Shown here: one piece after another, positions 53,576-64,000 of the stretch
Layout of the letters: the number at the start of each line of letters is the position of its first letter
How positions within the stretch are numbered: position 1 is the stretch's first letter
NCBI RefSeq assembly: GCF_947496995.1
Contig: NZ_CANMFD010000001.1
Coordinates: 1,112,692-1,176,691, forward strand
Origin: an uncultured Roseibium sp.
Lineage (GTDB): Bacteria; Pseudomonadota; Alphaproteobacteria; Rhizobiales; Stappiaceae
Direction of reading: 5' to 3'
Length of the DNA: 64,000 bases
Program-made: the position numbers and the translations under genes
The notes under the pieces: generated by a model
What the model was told of the DNA's origin: nothing
Database searches by the model: none
What the model saw: only the letters and a program-made list of their open reading frames with translations

Positions 53576-54587
53576 TTTCTGGTGGAAGCCCGGACTTTCT
53601 CCCATTGCCCTGCTTCTGGCCCCCGTCGGCTGGATATACGGTCTGATCACCGGGCGCCGCATGCTCGCAAGAGCGAAGGCGAAGAGTGGGCTGCCGGTCA
53701 TCTGCATCGGAAATTTCGTGGTCGGCGGCGCTGGGAAAACCCCCTTCGCGATCGAACTGGCCTACAGGCTGCGGGAAGAAGGCTACAGGCCCGGATTTCT
53801 GTTACGCGGCTACGGCGGCAGCGAGAAGGGACCGCTGCTGGTGGCCGCGGACCTTCACGATGCCGCCGATGTCGGCGATGAGGCGCTGCTTCTGGCGCGC
53901 TACGGGCCGACAGTGATTTCCCGAGACCGCCCGGCGGGCGCTGCTCTTGCGCAGGAGCAGCCGGTCGATCTGCTGATTATGGACGACGGGTTTCAGAATC
54001 CCGCGCTTGCCAAGGATCTCAGCCTCGTGCTGGTCGACTGTGCCACCGGCTTCGGCAACGGTTTTTGTCTTCCGGCAGGTCCGCTACGCGCCCCGGCGCA
54101 CAAGCAGATCCTCAAGACCGACTGTCTTGTGCTGGTGGGGGAGGGCGATGCTGCCGAGGAGGCGGCCCATCTGGCCGGGCGCAAGGCCTTGCCGATCCTG
54201 CATGCCCATCTGAGGCCGCAGCCGAACGGAGAGCTGGACGGCCGGAAACTCTTTGCGTTCGCGGGGATCGGACGACCGCAGAAATTCTTCGCCTCGCTGA
54301 AAGAGCTTGGCTATCAGGTGAAACAGACCCGTGCGTTTGCCGACCACCACCCCTATACAGAGGCCGATGTACGCGCTCTTCTGACGGAAGCGGAAGAGGC
54401 TGGGCTGCAGCTCGTTACGACGGCGAAGGATATGGTGAGGCTGGAAACGTCGGACGGCGAACTCTTTCACTGGATCGCGTCGTCAGCACGGGTGCTCGAA
54501 GTGCGCATGGAGATCGACGACGAGGACAGACTGATGGGCCTGATCAGGGAAACGCTCCGCAACCGGAGCTTCCACCAGCAGGCCTAG
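53559..54587 (+). CDS. lpxK: Tetraacyldisaccharide 4'-kinase
   Basis: PVICIGNFVVGGAGKTPFAIELA, LLRGYGGS, LIMDDGFQNPALAKDL; GTG start with GGAGG RBS. Confidence 0.95.
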   Translation: MSKAPDFWWKPGLSPIALLLAPVGWIYGLITGRRMLARAKAKSGLPVICIGNFVVGGAGKTPFAIELAYRLREEGYRPGFLLRGYGGSEKGPLLVAADLHDAADVGDEALLLARYGPTVISRDRPAGAALAQEQPVDLLIMDDGFQNPALAKDLSLVLVDCATGFGNGFCLPAGPLRAPAHKQILKTDCLVLVGEGDAAEEAAHLAGRKALPILHAHLRPQPNGELDGRKLFAFAGIGRPQKFFASLKELGYQVKQTRAFADHHPYTEADVRALLTEAEEAGLQLVTTAKDMVRLETSDGELFHWIASSARVLEVRMEIDDEDRLMGLIRETLRNRSFHQQA

Positions 54588-54603
54588 CCCTGGTCCTGAG
54601 ACC

Positions 54604-54825
54604 CTAGGCGGACTTGGTTTCCAGGTACCGCTTCATGGAGGCCTTTGCATCGACATAGGCTTCCTGACGCTCGACGGACCAGTATTTCAGTTCATCAAGC
54701 GGAATTGCAGTGCCTGTCACGGCGCAACGCACGAAGGTGCCCGGTGATTCCACCTGGTAGTCGCCATCCAGATACCGGACGCGGGCTTCGCTCGGAATGC
54801 GCGGGTTTTCGTAACGGTTCATCAT
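54604..54825 (-). CDS. DUF2093-like small protein
   Basis: ARVRYLDGDYQVESPGTFVRCAVTGTAIPLDELKYWSVERQEAYVDA. Confidence 0.88.
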   Translation of the reverse strand: MMNRYENPRIPSEARVRYLDGDYQVESPGTFVRCAVTGTAIPLDELKYWSVERQEAYVDAKASMKRYLETKSA

Positions 54826-54957
54826 CTGATCGGTTCCAGGCAGTCTAACGACAGCACCTTCTAAGCCGAAACAAGGTTTCAGGGCAAGCTGTGCGGTTAC
54901 TCACCGTGCTCCAGAGAGACCTTGCAGGTCTTTTGTCAGCGGTCTCCGGGAACCGGA

Positions 54958-55185
54958 TCAGCGTGGCTTTGCGTCTTTTTTGGAAGGAGCGGCAGGTTCC
55001 GTCAGTCTGGATCCGAACTGCGGCCGGACGATATTCGCGTCGTTCTGTTCGGACGGTGGCGGCGGACCGGAGACCGACCCGGATCGGGCGAGAACCTTTG
55101 CCAGCAGCGGATGCAGCCCGTCGCCTCGCGCGGCGGCAAGAGCATGAAAGGACAGCATCTGGGGAAGGTCATCTGACGCGGACAT
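54958..55185 (-). CDS. Hypothetical small protein
   Basis: 75-aa ORF MSASDDLPQMLSFHALAAARGDGLHPLLAKVLARSGS.. with low-complexity tail; no family recognised. Confidence 0.4.
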   Translation of the reverse strand: MSASDDLPQMLSFHALAAARGDGLHPLLAKVLARSGSVSGPPPPSEQNDANIVRPQFGSRLTEPAAPSKKDAKPR

Positions 55186-55501
55186 GGTCTTGCACCCTTT
55201 TGTATCCTCTTTCAGGCAGAGCGCCTTCCGGGATGGTTTGCGGCAGGCCGAATTCACCGGCGAACGAAATGCGCCGCGTTTATTTTGCATCGCAACATTA
55301 ATATGAGTTTTATATTCAGGTTTAAATTTTCGCAAGTGGAATTCCGAGATTTTCGGATGATTTCTGCGTCAGAAACCCTATGTTGGGGATAAACCAGCGA
55401 TAACAACTCCGGTTATGGCGGCTGAGTGAATTCGGGCGGCTGCTTTCGCATGCCGGCCCACGAACACGCCAGGGCCAGCCGGAGGCAGACAGGACGCGCG
55501 C

Positions 55502-56926
55502 ATGACAATTTCCACCACCGATCTTATCGAGAGTTCCGGCCTGGGCCTGGAAACGGCGAAGCGGATTACCGCCGAAGCTCTTTCCGGCGCCGATGACGGT
55601 GAGCTTTTTGTCGAATACCGGCAGAGCGAAGGGCTGGTGTTTGATAACGGCCGCCTGAAGGGGGCCAATTACGATACGGCCCAGGGGTTCGGCCTGCGGT
55701 CCGTGGCCGGCGAAGCGGCCGGATATGCCCATGCGGGTGATATTTCCGAAGGGGCCCTGAAACGGGCCGCCGAAGCCGTCAGTGCGGTCAAGAAGGGATA
55801 TTCGGGCAGCTATGCGGCAGCTCCGTCCCGCACAAATCAGTCGCTTTATACCGATGCCAATCCGCTTGGCGGACCGAGCTTTGAGGAAAAGGTCAAGCTG
55901 CTGCAGGAAATCGACGCCTATGCACGGGCAAAGGACCCGCGGGTGCGTCAGGTTTCCGCTTCGCTGGCCGGTTCCTGGCAGGTGGTCGAGATCCTGCGCG
56001 CCGACGGCCATCTGGTGCGCGATGTCCGTCCGATGGTCCGTCTCAGCATTTCGGTTGTTGCAGGCAATGACGAGCGCCAGGAGAGCGGTTCCTTCGGCTG
56101 CGGCGGCCGCGAAGGCTTTGGCCGCTTCATCACCACGGAGAACTGGCAGGGCGGCGTTGATGAGGCGCTGCGTCAGGCGCTGGTCAACCTGGAAGCCGTT
56201 CCGGCGCCTGCCGGCACCTTCGATGTCGTTCTCGGCCCCGGCTGGCCCGGCATACTGCTGCACGAGGCGGTGGGGCACGGCCTGGAAGGCGATTTCAACC
56301 GCAAGAAGACCTCAGCCTTCGCAGGTCTGATGGGCCAGCGCGTCGCGTCGCCGGGTGTCACCATCGTCGATGACGGCACCATCCCGGACCGGCGCGGCTC
56401 CCTGACCGTCGACGACGAGGGAACACCGGCAAGCCGGACCATGCTGATCGAGGACGGTATCCTCAAGGGTTATATGCAGGACCGCCAGAACGCACGCCTG
56501 ATGGGCATGGAGCCGACCGGAAACGGCCGCCGCCAGTCCTACGCGCATATTCCTATGCCGCGCATGACCAACACGGTCATGATGGCAGGCGACAAGGACC
56601 CCGAGGAAATCCTGAGGTCCGTCAAGGACGGTATCTACGCGGTTTCTTTCGGCGGCGGACAGGTCGACATCACCTCGGGCAAGTTCGTGTTTTCCTGCAC
56701 CGAGGCCTACAGGGTCGAAAACGGCAAGGTCGGAGCTCCGGTCAAGGGAGCGATGCTGATCGGCAACGGTCCCGATGCCCTGACACGGGTGACCATGATC
56801 GGCAACGACATGGAGCTTGACCCCGGTATGGGTACCTGCGGCAAGCAGGGGCAGGGTGTGCCGGTTGGTGTCGGCCAGCCGTCCATGCGCATCAACGGGC
56901 TGACAGTCGGAGGAACGGCGGTCTGA
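55502..56926 (+). CDS. tldD: Metalloprotease TldD
   Basis: LLHEAVGHGLEGDFNRKKTSAF (HExxxH), VDDEGTPASRTMLIEDGILKGYMQD. Confidence 0.96.
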   Translation: MTISTTDLIESSGLGLETAKRITAEALSGADDGELFVEYRQSEGLVFDNGRLKGANYDTAQGFGLRSVAGEAAGYAHAGDISEGALKRAAEAVSAVKKGYSGSYAAAPSRTNQSLYTDANPLGGPSFEEKVKLLQEIDAYARAKDPRVRQVSASLAGSWQVVEILRADGHLVRDVRPMVRLSISVVAGNDERQESGSFGCGGREGFGRFITTENWQGGVDEALRQALVNLEAVPAPAGTFDVVLGPGWPGILLHEAVGHGLEGDFNRKKTSAFAGLMGQRVASPGVTIVDDGTIPDRRGSLTVDDEGTPASRTMLIEDGILKGYMQDRQNARLMGMEPTGNGRRQSYAHIPMPRMTNTVMMAGDKDPEEILRSVKDGIYAVSFGGGQVDITSGKFVFSCTEAYRVENGKVGAPVKGAMLIGNGPDALTRVTMIGNDMELDPGMGTCGKQGQGVPVGVGQPSMRINGLTVGGTAV

Positions 56927-56944
56927 CGAAGGCGGACGGGGATC

Positions 56945-57559
56945 ATGGCGGACATCAAATTCGCGATATTCGACATGGATCAGGTCCTCTACGATTATGA
57001 CCACCGGACGCGGCTCGCTCTGCTGGAACAACTGACCGGCAGAGCCGCGGCCGACATCGATGCCGCGGTCTGGGGCGGGCCGCACGAGAATGCTGCGGAA
57101 GCCGGAAATCCGGATACGGCGGAAGGCTATCTCGCCCAGTTCGCCAGACTGCTGGATTACCCCATCGATTTCGACACCTGGGTGGACATCCGGCGAAAGA
57201 TGATGCGCCCGCGCTCGGATGTTCTGGATCTGGTCCGCGACATCAGGAAGAGCGCCGATGTCGCGCTGCTGACCAACAACGGCATGATGCTCAAGGCGGC
57301 ACTGCCGGTCTGTGCACCCGAAGCGGTCGCAATTTTCGGGGACAAGGCGCATGTCTCCGCAGAGTTCCGGTGCCGAAAGCCCGATCCGCTTGTCTACTTG
57401 CGGATCTGCGAAAGATACTGCCGTAAACCGGAGGAAAGCGTCTTCGTGGATGACAGGCCCGACAATGTGGCCGGAGCCGAGCTGGCAGGGCTTCAGGGCC
57501 ATGTCTTTTCCACCGCCGAGGGCCTGAAGGCCTTCCTGCACCGGGTTGGACTGGCCTGA
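56945..57559 (+). CDS. HAD family hydrolase
   Basis: FAIFDMDQVLYDYD, LLTNNG, RKPDPLVYLRICE, FVDDRPDNVAGA. Confidence 0.88.
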   Translation: MADIKFAIFDMDQVLYDYDHRTRLALLEQLTGRAAADIDAAVWGGPHENAAEAGNPDTAEGYLAQFARLLDYPIDFDTWVDIRRKMMRPRSDVLDLVRDIRKSADVALLTNNGMMLKAALPVCAPEAVAIFGDKAHVSAEFRCRKPDPLVYLRICERYCRKPEESVFVDDRPDNVAGAELAGLQGHVFSTAEGLKAFLHRVGLA

Positions 57560-57789
57560 CACGTCGGATCTGGCATTCTTTGACCTAAGGGCAGCTCCCA
57601 AGGACATGAAGACGCATTCCTGACTGCCAAGCTGGATTTATTAACATCGAAGCGCGTATCCTTTGCGAGGGAAAGATGCGCCGGGTCCATCCCAAGTGGA
57701 AAACGGCGACACTTCCTTGAAATTTCGAAGTCGATCAACTTCCTGCATGCAAGCGATCGACATGCAAAAAGCTGATCCGGGGAGAGAGA

Positions 57790-59577
57790 ATGGCCTTAGA
57801 AGGTGCGCCTCCGTTTTTCGCTGAATCGATAGTGTTTCTGGCGGCGACTGTTGTGGCTGTTCCAATTGCGAAACGCCTCGGGCTCGGATCGGTGGTCGGT
57901 TACCTGGCCGCCGGCGCGATGATCGGGCCGCACGGGCTACAGCTCCTGGGATCGGGCGAAGACGTGCTTCACGTCGCTGAACTTGGCGTTGTCCTGCTTC
58001 TCTTCGTGATAGGCCTCGAGCTGGATCCGCAAAAGCTCTGGCGGATGAAACGGGATATTTTCGGCCTCGGAACGGCGCAGGTCCTGCTGACCGGACTGAC
58101 GCTCTTCGCCGTCGGCCGGTATGCCGGATATCCGTTTTCGACCGCGCTTGTCGCAGGGTTCGGTCTCGCCCTGTCCTCCACCGCCTTTGCCTTGCAGATC
58201 CTTCAGGAGCGTGGGCAATTGTCTTCCGCATACGGTCAGCGGGCTTTCGGTATCCTGTTGCTTCAGGACATCGCCATAGTTCCGCTTCTGGCGATGGTTG
58301 CCATTCTGGCTGCGGGGGAAGGACCGGCCACCTTTGCCGATATCGGCCGGGAGGTCTTCACCGTCTCTGCCGCCGTTGCAGCAGTGGTTCTTGCCGGGCG
58401 TTATCTGGTTTCCCCCATTTTCCATCTACTGGCGGCAACCCGCGCCAGGGAGGTCATGCTTTCCGCCGCGCTTCTGGTTGCGCTGGGCAGCGCGGGCATT
58501 GTTCACGCCGTGGGACTGTCCATGGCGCTTGGAGCGTTCCTGGCCGGTGTCCTGCTGGCCGAATCCAGCTTCCGCCATACGCTTGAAGCCGATATCGAAC
58601 CCTTCCGTTCCCTGCTCATGGGACTTTTCTTCGTCGCGGTCGGCATGTCGCTGGATGTCACCCTTGTTGCCGCGAACTGGGAGTTCGTTGCCGTCGGCGT
58701 CGTCGTCGTCATGCTGGTCAAGGGAGTTTTCCTCTGGAGTCTTTCCCGCGCCACCGGATCGCCGAATTCCGATGCCTTACGCATCGCGGTGACCCTGCCG
58801 CAGGGCGGGGAATTCGCCTTCGTGCTGTTCACCGCGGCCGTCAGCAACCGGCTGCTGGACTATCAGACGGCGAATCTCCTGACCGCGATTGTCATCCTGA
58901 CGATGTTGTTGACACCCCTTGCCTGTCTCGCTCTCGACCGTCTTGCCGCCAGGGTGAAGGCCAGGGGCGTTGAAAATCCCTCGATCGAGACCTTCGAGGA
59001 GGCGACGCCGGCTGTTCTGGTCATCGGCTTCGGCCGTTTCGGCATGGTTGTCGCGCAGATCCTGACATCGGAGGGGCTTGAAATCACCGCCATCGACAAC
59101 CGGCCGGACCGCATCGCCTACGCCCGCAAGCAGGGCTACAAGGTCTATTACGGCGATGCCACCCGCGCCGATGTTCTTGCGGCTGCGGGCGCGGGCAAGG
59201 CGGCACTCGTTGCCATGTGTATCGAGAACGACAAGGTAATGGCCAAGGCCATCGATCTTGTCCGCGAAGGTTTCCCCGACGCCCTGATCTTCTGCCGGGC
59301 AACGGACCGGGCGCATGTGCTGGATCTCACCCGGCGCGGCGTGGATTTCCAGATTCGCGAGACCTTCGAGTCGAGCGTCGTATTCGGCCGTGCGGCATTG
59401 GAAGCGCTCGGAACCCCGCTGGACCGGATCGATCAGATCGAGGAAGACGTGCGCTACCGCGACGATGAACGTCTGGCGATGCAGCTGTCCGACGGCATCT
59501 ATGCCGGCGCCGACCGTCTTCACCAGGTGACCCCGCGCAAGTCCGCCAAGGACGAGCAGGACGTCCCCGCAGAATGA
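57790..59577 (+). CDS. CPA2 family monovalent cation:proton antiporter (KefB/KefC-like) with TrkA-N domain
   Basis: Multi-TM antiporter domain, then VLVIGFGRFGMVVAQILTSEGLEITAIDNRPDRIAYARKQGYKVYYGDATRADVL. Confidence 0.93.
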   Translation: MALEGAPPFFAESIVFLAATVVAVPIAKRLGLGSVVGYLAAGAMIGPHGLQLLGSGEDVLHVAELGVVLLLFVIGLELDPQKLWRMKRDIFGLGTAQVLLTGLTLFAVGRYAGYPFSTALVAGFGLALSSTAFALQILQERGQLSSAYGQRAFGILLLQDIAIVPLLAMVAILAAGEGPATFADIGREVFTVSAAVAAVVLAGRYLVSPIFHLLAATRAREVMLSAALLVALGSAGIVHAVGLSMALGAFLAGVLLAESSFRHTLEADIEPFRSLLMGLFFVAVGMSLDVTLVAANWEFVAVGVVVVMLVKGVFLWSLSRATGSPNSDALRIAVTLPQGGEFAFVLFTAAVSNRLLDYQTANLLTAIVILTMLLTPLACLALDRLAARVKARGVENPSIETFEEATPAVLVIGFGRFGMVVAQILTSEGLEITAIDNRPDRIAYARKQGYKVYYGDATRADVLAAAGAGKAALVAMCIENDKVMAKAIDLVREGFPDALIFCRATDRAHVLDLTRRGVDFQIRETFESSVVFGRAALEALGTPLDRIDQIEEDVRYRDDERLAMQLSDGIYAGADRLHQVTPRKSAKDEQDVPAE

Positions 59578-59580
59578 CAA

Positions 59581-59599
59581 AGGCGCCGATGCGGCGCCT
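59581..59599 (+). terminator. Hairpin downstream of antiporter gene
   Basis: AGGCGCC-GATGC-GGCGCCT directly after stop; no clear U tract. Confidence 0.5.
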
Positions 59600-59631
59600 G
59601 ACCCTGATGACAAAGCCATAGTGTCACCACA

Positions 59632-59759
59632 GTCATCCCGGCCAAGCGAAGCGCGAGCTGGGACCGGAGAGCCGCAAGTTTTTAGTAAAAATGATTTTCT
59701 CTAAGGGCAACCTTCGGCTCACCGATCCCGGATCTTCGCCATGCTGCGTCCGGGATGAC
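59632..59759. repeat. Intergenic palindromic repeat element (REP/BIME-like)
   Basis: Bounded by GTCATCCCGG and CCGGGATGAC; the halves resemble each other in inverted orientation. Confidence 0.7.
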
Positions 59760-59780
59760 GAACAGAAAGGTCGTCAGAAG

Positions 59781-59807
59781 CCAAAGGCACAGATGCTGGG
59801 CCTTTGG
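59781..59807 (+). terminator. Hairpin with T-rich tail
   Basis: CCAAAGGC-N11-GCCTTTGG followed by ttctttgcgatttt. Confidence 0.5.
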
Positions 59808-59846
59808 TTCTTTGCGATTTTACTCTTCGCGGGAGTGGCCCGGCCG

Positions 59847-60407
59847 TCAGGGAAGGGCAGTGAAACCCGCGGAAAACCCGTTCAGTGAAATCGGAATGCC
59901 GATGCCTTCTTCAGGGGTCTGGAAGATGATGAAGGTCGCCTGTGACCCGGTCTGCAGTTTCGAGAGCAGATCTTCCTCGAGGATCACTTCCGCGATGCAG
60001 CCGTTCGGCAGGCAGCGGACGAAACCGGCGCGTCCGATATCCGCGTTGTCGACACGCAAGCCAAGACCCGACGGCAGAAGGACACCGAGCGGCGCCAGCA
60101 CCCTGAGGATGCGCGCCTGCTTGTCGGCGGTTTTGAGAATGATCACCGACAGGCCGACATTTTCCCGGTCCGCTGCCGTGACGTTCTGGATAAGCGCGCA
60201 TTGTTCGCTGGTGGCGCCCGGAGGTGTATCGCAGCGCATTTGCCAGTCTCCATGCGCGGAGCGCACCTCTCCCTGGGCCAGGGCGGGAAGTGCGCCTTGA
60301 GCGAGGGAGGCAAGAACGATTCCCGCCGCTGCAGTGATTCTGAACAAAATCGATCTGGAGCGCCCGGCCGGGCGAGCGGAGTTGGACTTAGGCAAATGCG
60401 CTGACAA
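59847..60407 (-). CDS. Invasion-associated locus B (IalB) family protein
   Basis: Signal peptide, HGDWQMRCDTPPGATSEQCALIQ, GFVRCLPNGCIAEV. Confidence 0.9.
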   Translation of the reverse strand: MSAHLPKSNSARPAGRSRSILFRITAAAGIVLASLAQGALPALAQGEVRSAHGDWQMRCDTPPGATSEQCALIQNVTAADRENVGLSVIILKTADKQARILRVLAPLGVLLPSGLGLRVDNADIGRAGFVRCLPNGCIAEVILEEDLLSKLQTGSQATFIIFQTPEEGIGIPISLNGFSAGFTALP

Positions 60408-60924
60408 GAAATCCTCCAGTCAATCAGTGTCCGATCCGTTGAGAGCGGTTCGCAGAAAAAAGCGTCCGGTTTCGCGAATCATGGTGTTATCCCGGCCAGA
60501 CATTGCCGCATGACGGCGCGTGATTCCAGTCTCACCGGATCGGGTAGCTCATGAATAGGCGGTTTTTTTGTCGAAAATCCGCCTGTCCTTGATAACGCTC
60601 AATCGGGGAGGGGTGTTTAGCCACTGTGAAAAGTGGGAAATTCCGTTGCAGCCCGGCGTATCTTGTGGTTTTTGTGCGGCATACAGGTGTCGGTGGGATG
60701 ATGCGGCAGATCGCCGCTCTGGCCAATTGTAGCCATCGCCCTTGATACCAGTTTGTGGTTATAGTTCCGGCAATCTGATTATCCTGTCCGAGGTAAGGAC
60801 GCGGCAAAATTGGCTTGCGAAGCTTTGCTAAGCCCGTTACTCCGCACTGGATTGGGCCGGGACCAGAAACCGGTGCTTAACGTATGTGCCGCATTTCATG
60901 CGGCTGAGGGAAGGGAGCGTGGAC

Positions 60925-61851
60925 GTGAAGGCAGTCTTCAAGCGTCTCATGACTATTGCCGGATTGGCAGCGACAATTGCTGGAGTGTCTACAGCGGCCC
61001 TGGCAGCTGAATCCGGCATGAAAGAATGGCAGCTCGGGTTTCAGAAATCCGTCACGGGTGTGATGGACGACATCACCTGGTTCAACCATTTCACCCTGAT
61101 CATCATCACGATCGTCACCGTGATGGTGCTGGTGTTGCTGTTGATCTGCATTTTCCGCTTCGGTGTGAAATCGAATCCGGTGCCGTCCCGCACTTCGCAC
61201 AACACGATGATCGAGGTGGTGTGGACGATTGCTCCCATCCTGATCCTGGTCGTGATCGCGATCCCGTCGTTCCGCTTGCTCTACAAGCAGCTGGACATTC
61301 CGGAATACGACATGACCATCAAGGCCACCGGCTATCAGTGGTACTGGGGATATGAATACACCGACGAAGGGATGGGCGAGCTCTCCTTCGACTCGCTGAT
61401 GATCCAGAACGACGAGCGCCAGGCTGTCGCCGAAGCGCGTGGCGTCTCCCTGGCAGAAGTGCCGCGCCTTCTGGCCGTCGACTACGATCTTGTCATTCCG
61501 GTGGACACCACCGTGAGGATGCAGGTGACGTCCGAAGATGTGATCCATTCCTTCGCGATGCCGTCCTTCGGCGTCAAGGTCGACGCGATCCCGGGCCGGT
61601 TGAATGAAACCTGGTTCCATGCCCGCGAGGAAGGTGTCTATTACGGCCAGTGTTCTGAACTGTGCGGTAAGGATCATGCCTTCATGCCGATCGCCATCCG
61701 CGTTGTGAACTCGGGTCAGTTCGAGGCCTGGGCTGCAGCTGCCCAGGACGATCTGGACACTGCCAACGAACAGCTTCTGGCATCGATTGCAGCGGACAAG
61801 AAACTCGCTGTGAATGGCACGCTGGAAGAAATTTCCGTCGCCGCGAAGTAA
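60925..61851 (+). CDS. coxB: Cytochrome c oxidase subunit II
   Basis: GYQWYWGYEY, SEDVIHSFAMPSFGVKVDAIPGRLNETWF, GQCSELCGKDHAFMPI (CuA site); likely GTG start at 60925. Confidence 0.97.
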   Translation: MKAVFKRLMTIAGLAATIAGVSTAALAAESGMKEWQLGFQKSVTGVMDDITWFNHFTLIIITIVTVMVLVLLLICIFRFGVKSNPVPSRTSHNTMIEVVWTIAPILILVVIAIPSFRLLYKQLDIPEYDMTIKATGYQWYWGYEYTDEGMGELSFDSLMIQNDERQAVAEARGVSLAEVPRLLAVDYDLVIPVDTTVRMQVTSEDVIHSFAMPSFGVKVDAIPGRLNETWFHAREEGVYYGQCSELCGKDHAFMPIAIRVVNSGQFEAWAAAAQDDLDTANEQLLASIAADKKLAVNGTLEEISVAAK

Positions 61852-61903
61852 CGTGGCGACGAACCTTTTGGGCGATGCGCGCGATGACACGCAGCGCCGC
61901 TGA

Positions 61904-63523
<1,620 letters not shown>

Positions 63524-63530
63524 TCTGCGG

Positions 63531-63587
63531 CCGGAGGATCGGTCCTCCGGGTTGAAATCCACACCGCGCCGGACCCCGGCGCGGTGT
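63531..63587 (+). other. Tandem perfect hairpins in the coxA-ctaB intergenic region
   Basis: CCGGAGGA-TCGG-TCCTCCGG and ACACCGCGCCGG-ACC-CCGGCGCGGTGT. Confidence 0.8.
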
Positions 63588-63676
63588 ATGCCGTAAAAAA
63601 GACTGCCCGGGCGCTGTGCCGCCCATTGCGCTCCTTTCAACGCGCAAGCTGAAACAAGAAATCAAAGGACACGCCC

Positions 63677-64000
63677 ATGTCGCTCGTAGAGCGCCAGGAT
63701 ACGATCAGCCAGGACAGCTCCGTCTGGGACGGTGGTATGGGGTCAGTAGGCGACTATGTGGCGCTGCTGAAGCCGCGTGTCATGTCGCTGGTGATCTTTA
63801 CCGCCTTCGTCGGCCTGATGCTTGCGCCCGGTTCCGTGCATCCGGTGCTCGGCGCGGTCGCGATCCTGTGCATTGCCATCGGGGCAGGGGCGTCCGGCGC
63901 GCTGAACATGTGGTACGACGCCGACATCGACCGGATCATGTCGCGTACCCGCAACCGGCCCATCCCGACCGGAAAAGTCACGGGTGACGAGGCGCTGGCC
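63677..64000 (+). CDS. ctaB: Protoheme IX farnesyltransferase, partial (runs off window)
   Basis: [77 protein letters not shown]; truncated at right edge. Confidence 0.93.
   Translation, partial: MSLVERQDTISQDSSVWDGGMGSVGDYVALLKPRVMSLVIFTAFVGLMLAPGSVHPVLGAVAILCIAIGAGASGALNMWYDADIDRIMSRTRNRPIPTGKVTGDEALA

Noticed and set aside
56312-57607. 431-aa minus-strand ORF
   Set aside because: Antisense to tldD and the HAD hydrolase gene
63616-63987. 123-aa ORF at the right edge
   Set aside because: Wrong frame over ctaB; the real CDS starts at 63677 and leaves the window

Overview
This 64 kb, GC-rich window looks like an ordinary chromosomal segment of an alphaproteobacterium. Gene order and families suggest the Hyphomicrobiales/Stappiaceae type, but I could not verify the taxon. 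Housekeeping genes dominate: groES-groEL with a perfect CIRCE operator, ileS, lspA, ribF, mutL, tadA, rsmD, purD, ubiA, pmbA and tldD, waaA-lpxK, and the start of a cytochrome aa3 oxidase operon (coxB-coxA-ctaB, with ctaB cut by the right edge). Signalling genes include an NsrR-like/truncated-hemoglobin divergent pair, a LysR/DoxX/VOC cassette, an NtrC-type sigma-54 activator, a TipF-like degenerate EAL protein, cheY-cheZ, and a PAS-GGDEF-EAL protein. I found no complete tRNA or rRNA gene, CRISPR array, prophage, or intact transposase. No convincing new multi-gene system is visible. The items most worth a second look are: (1) a ~128 bp extended imperfect palindrome between tadA and an rRNA pseudouridine synthase gene; (2) a degenerate duplicate of the groEL 3' end plus its hairpin; (3) a small tail-anchored protein carrying a domain I associate with the N-terminus of larger regulators; (4) the TipF-like degenerate EAL protein sharing a palindrome-containing promoter region with it; (5) two NsrR-type palindromes in one intergenic region; (6) a haloacetate-dehalogenase-like hydrolase; and (7) paired perfect hairpins between coxA and ctaB. 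All product calls come from reading the translations, with no database search.
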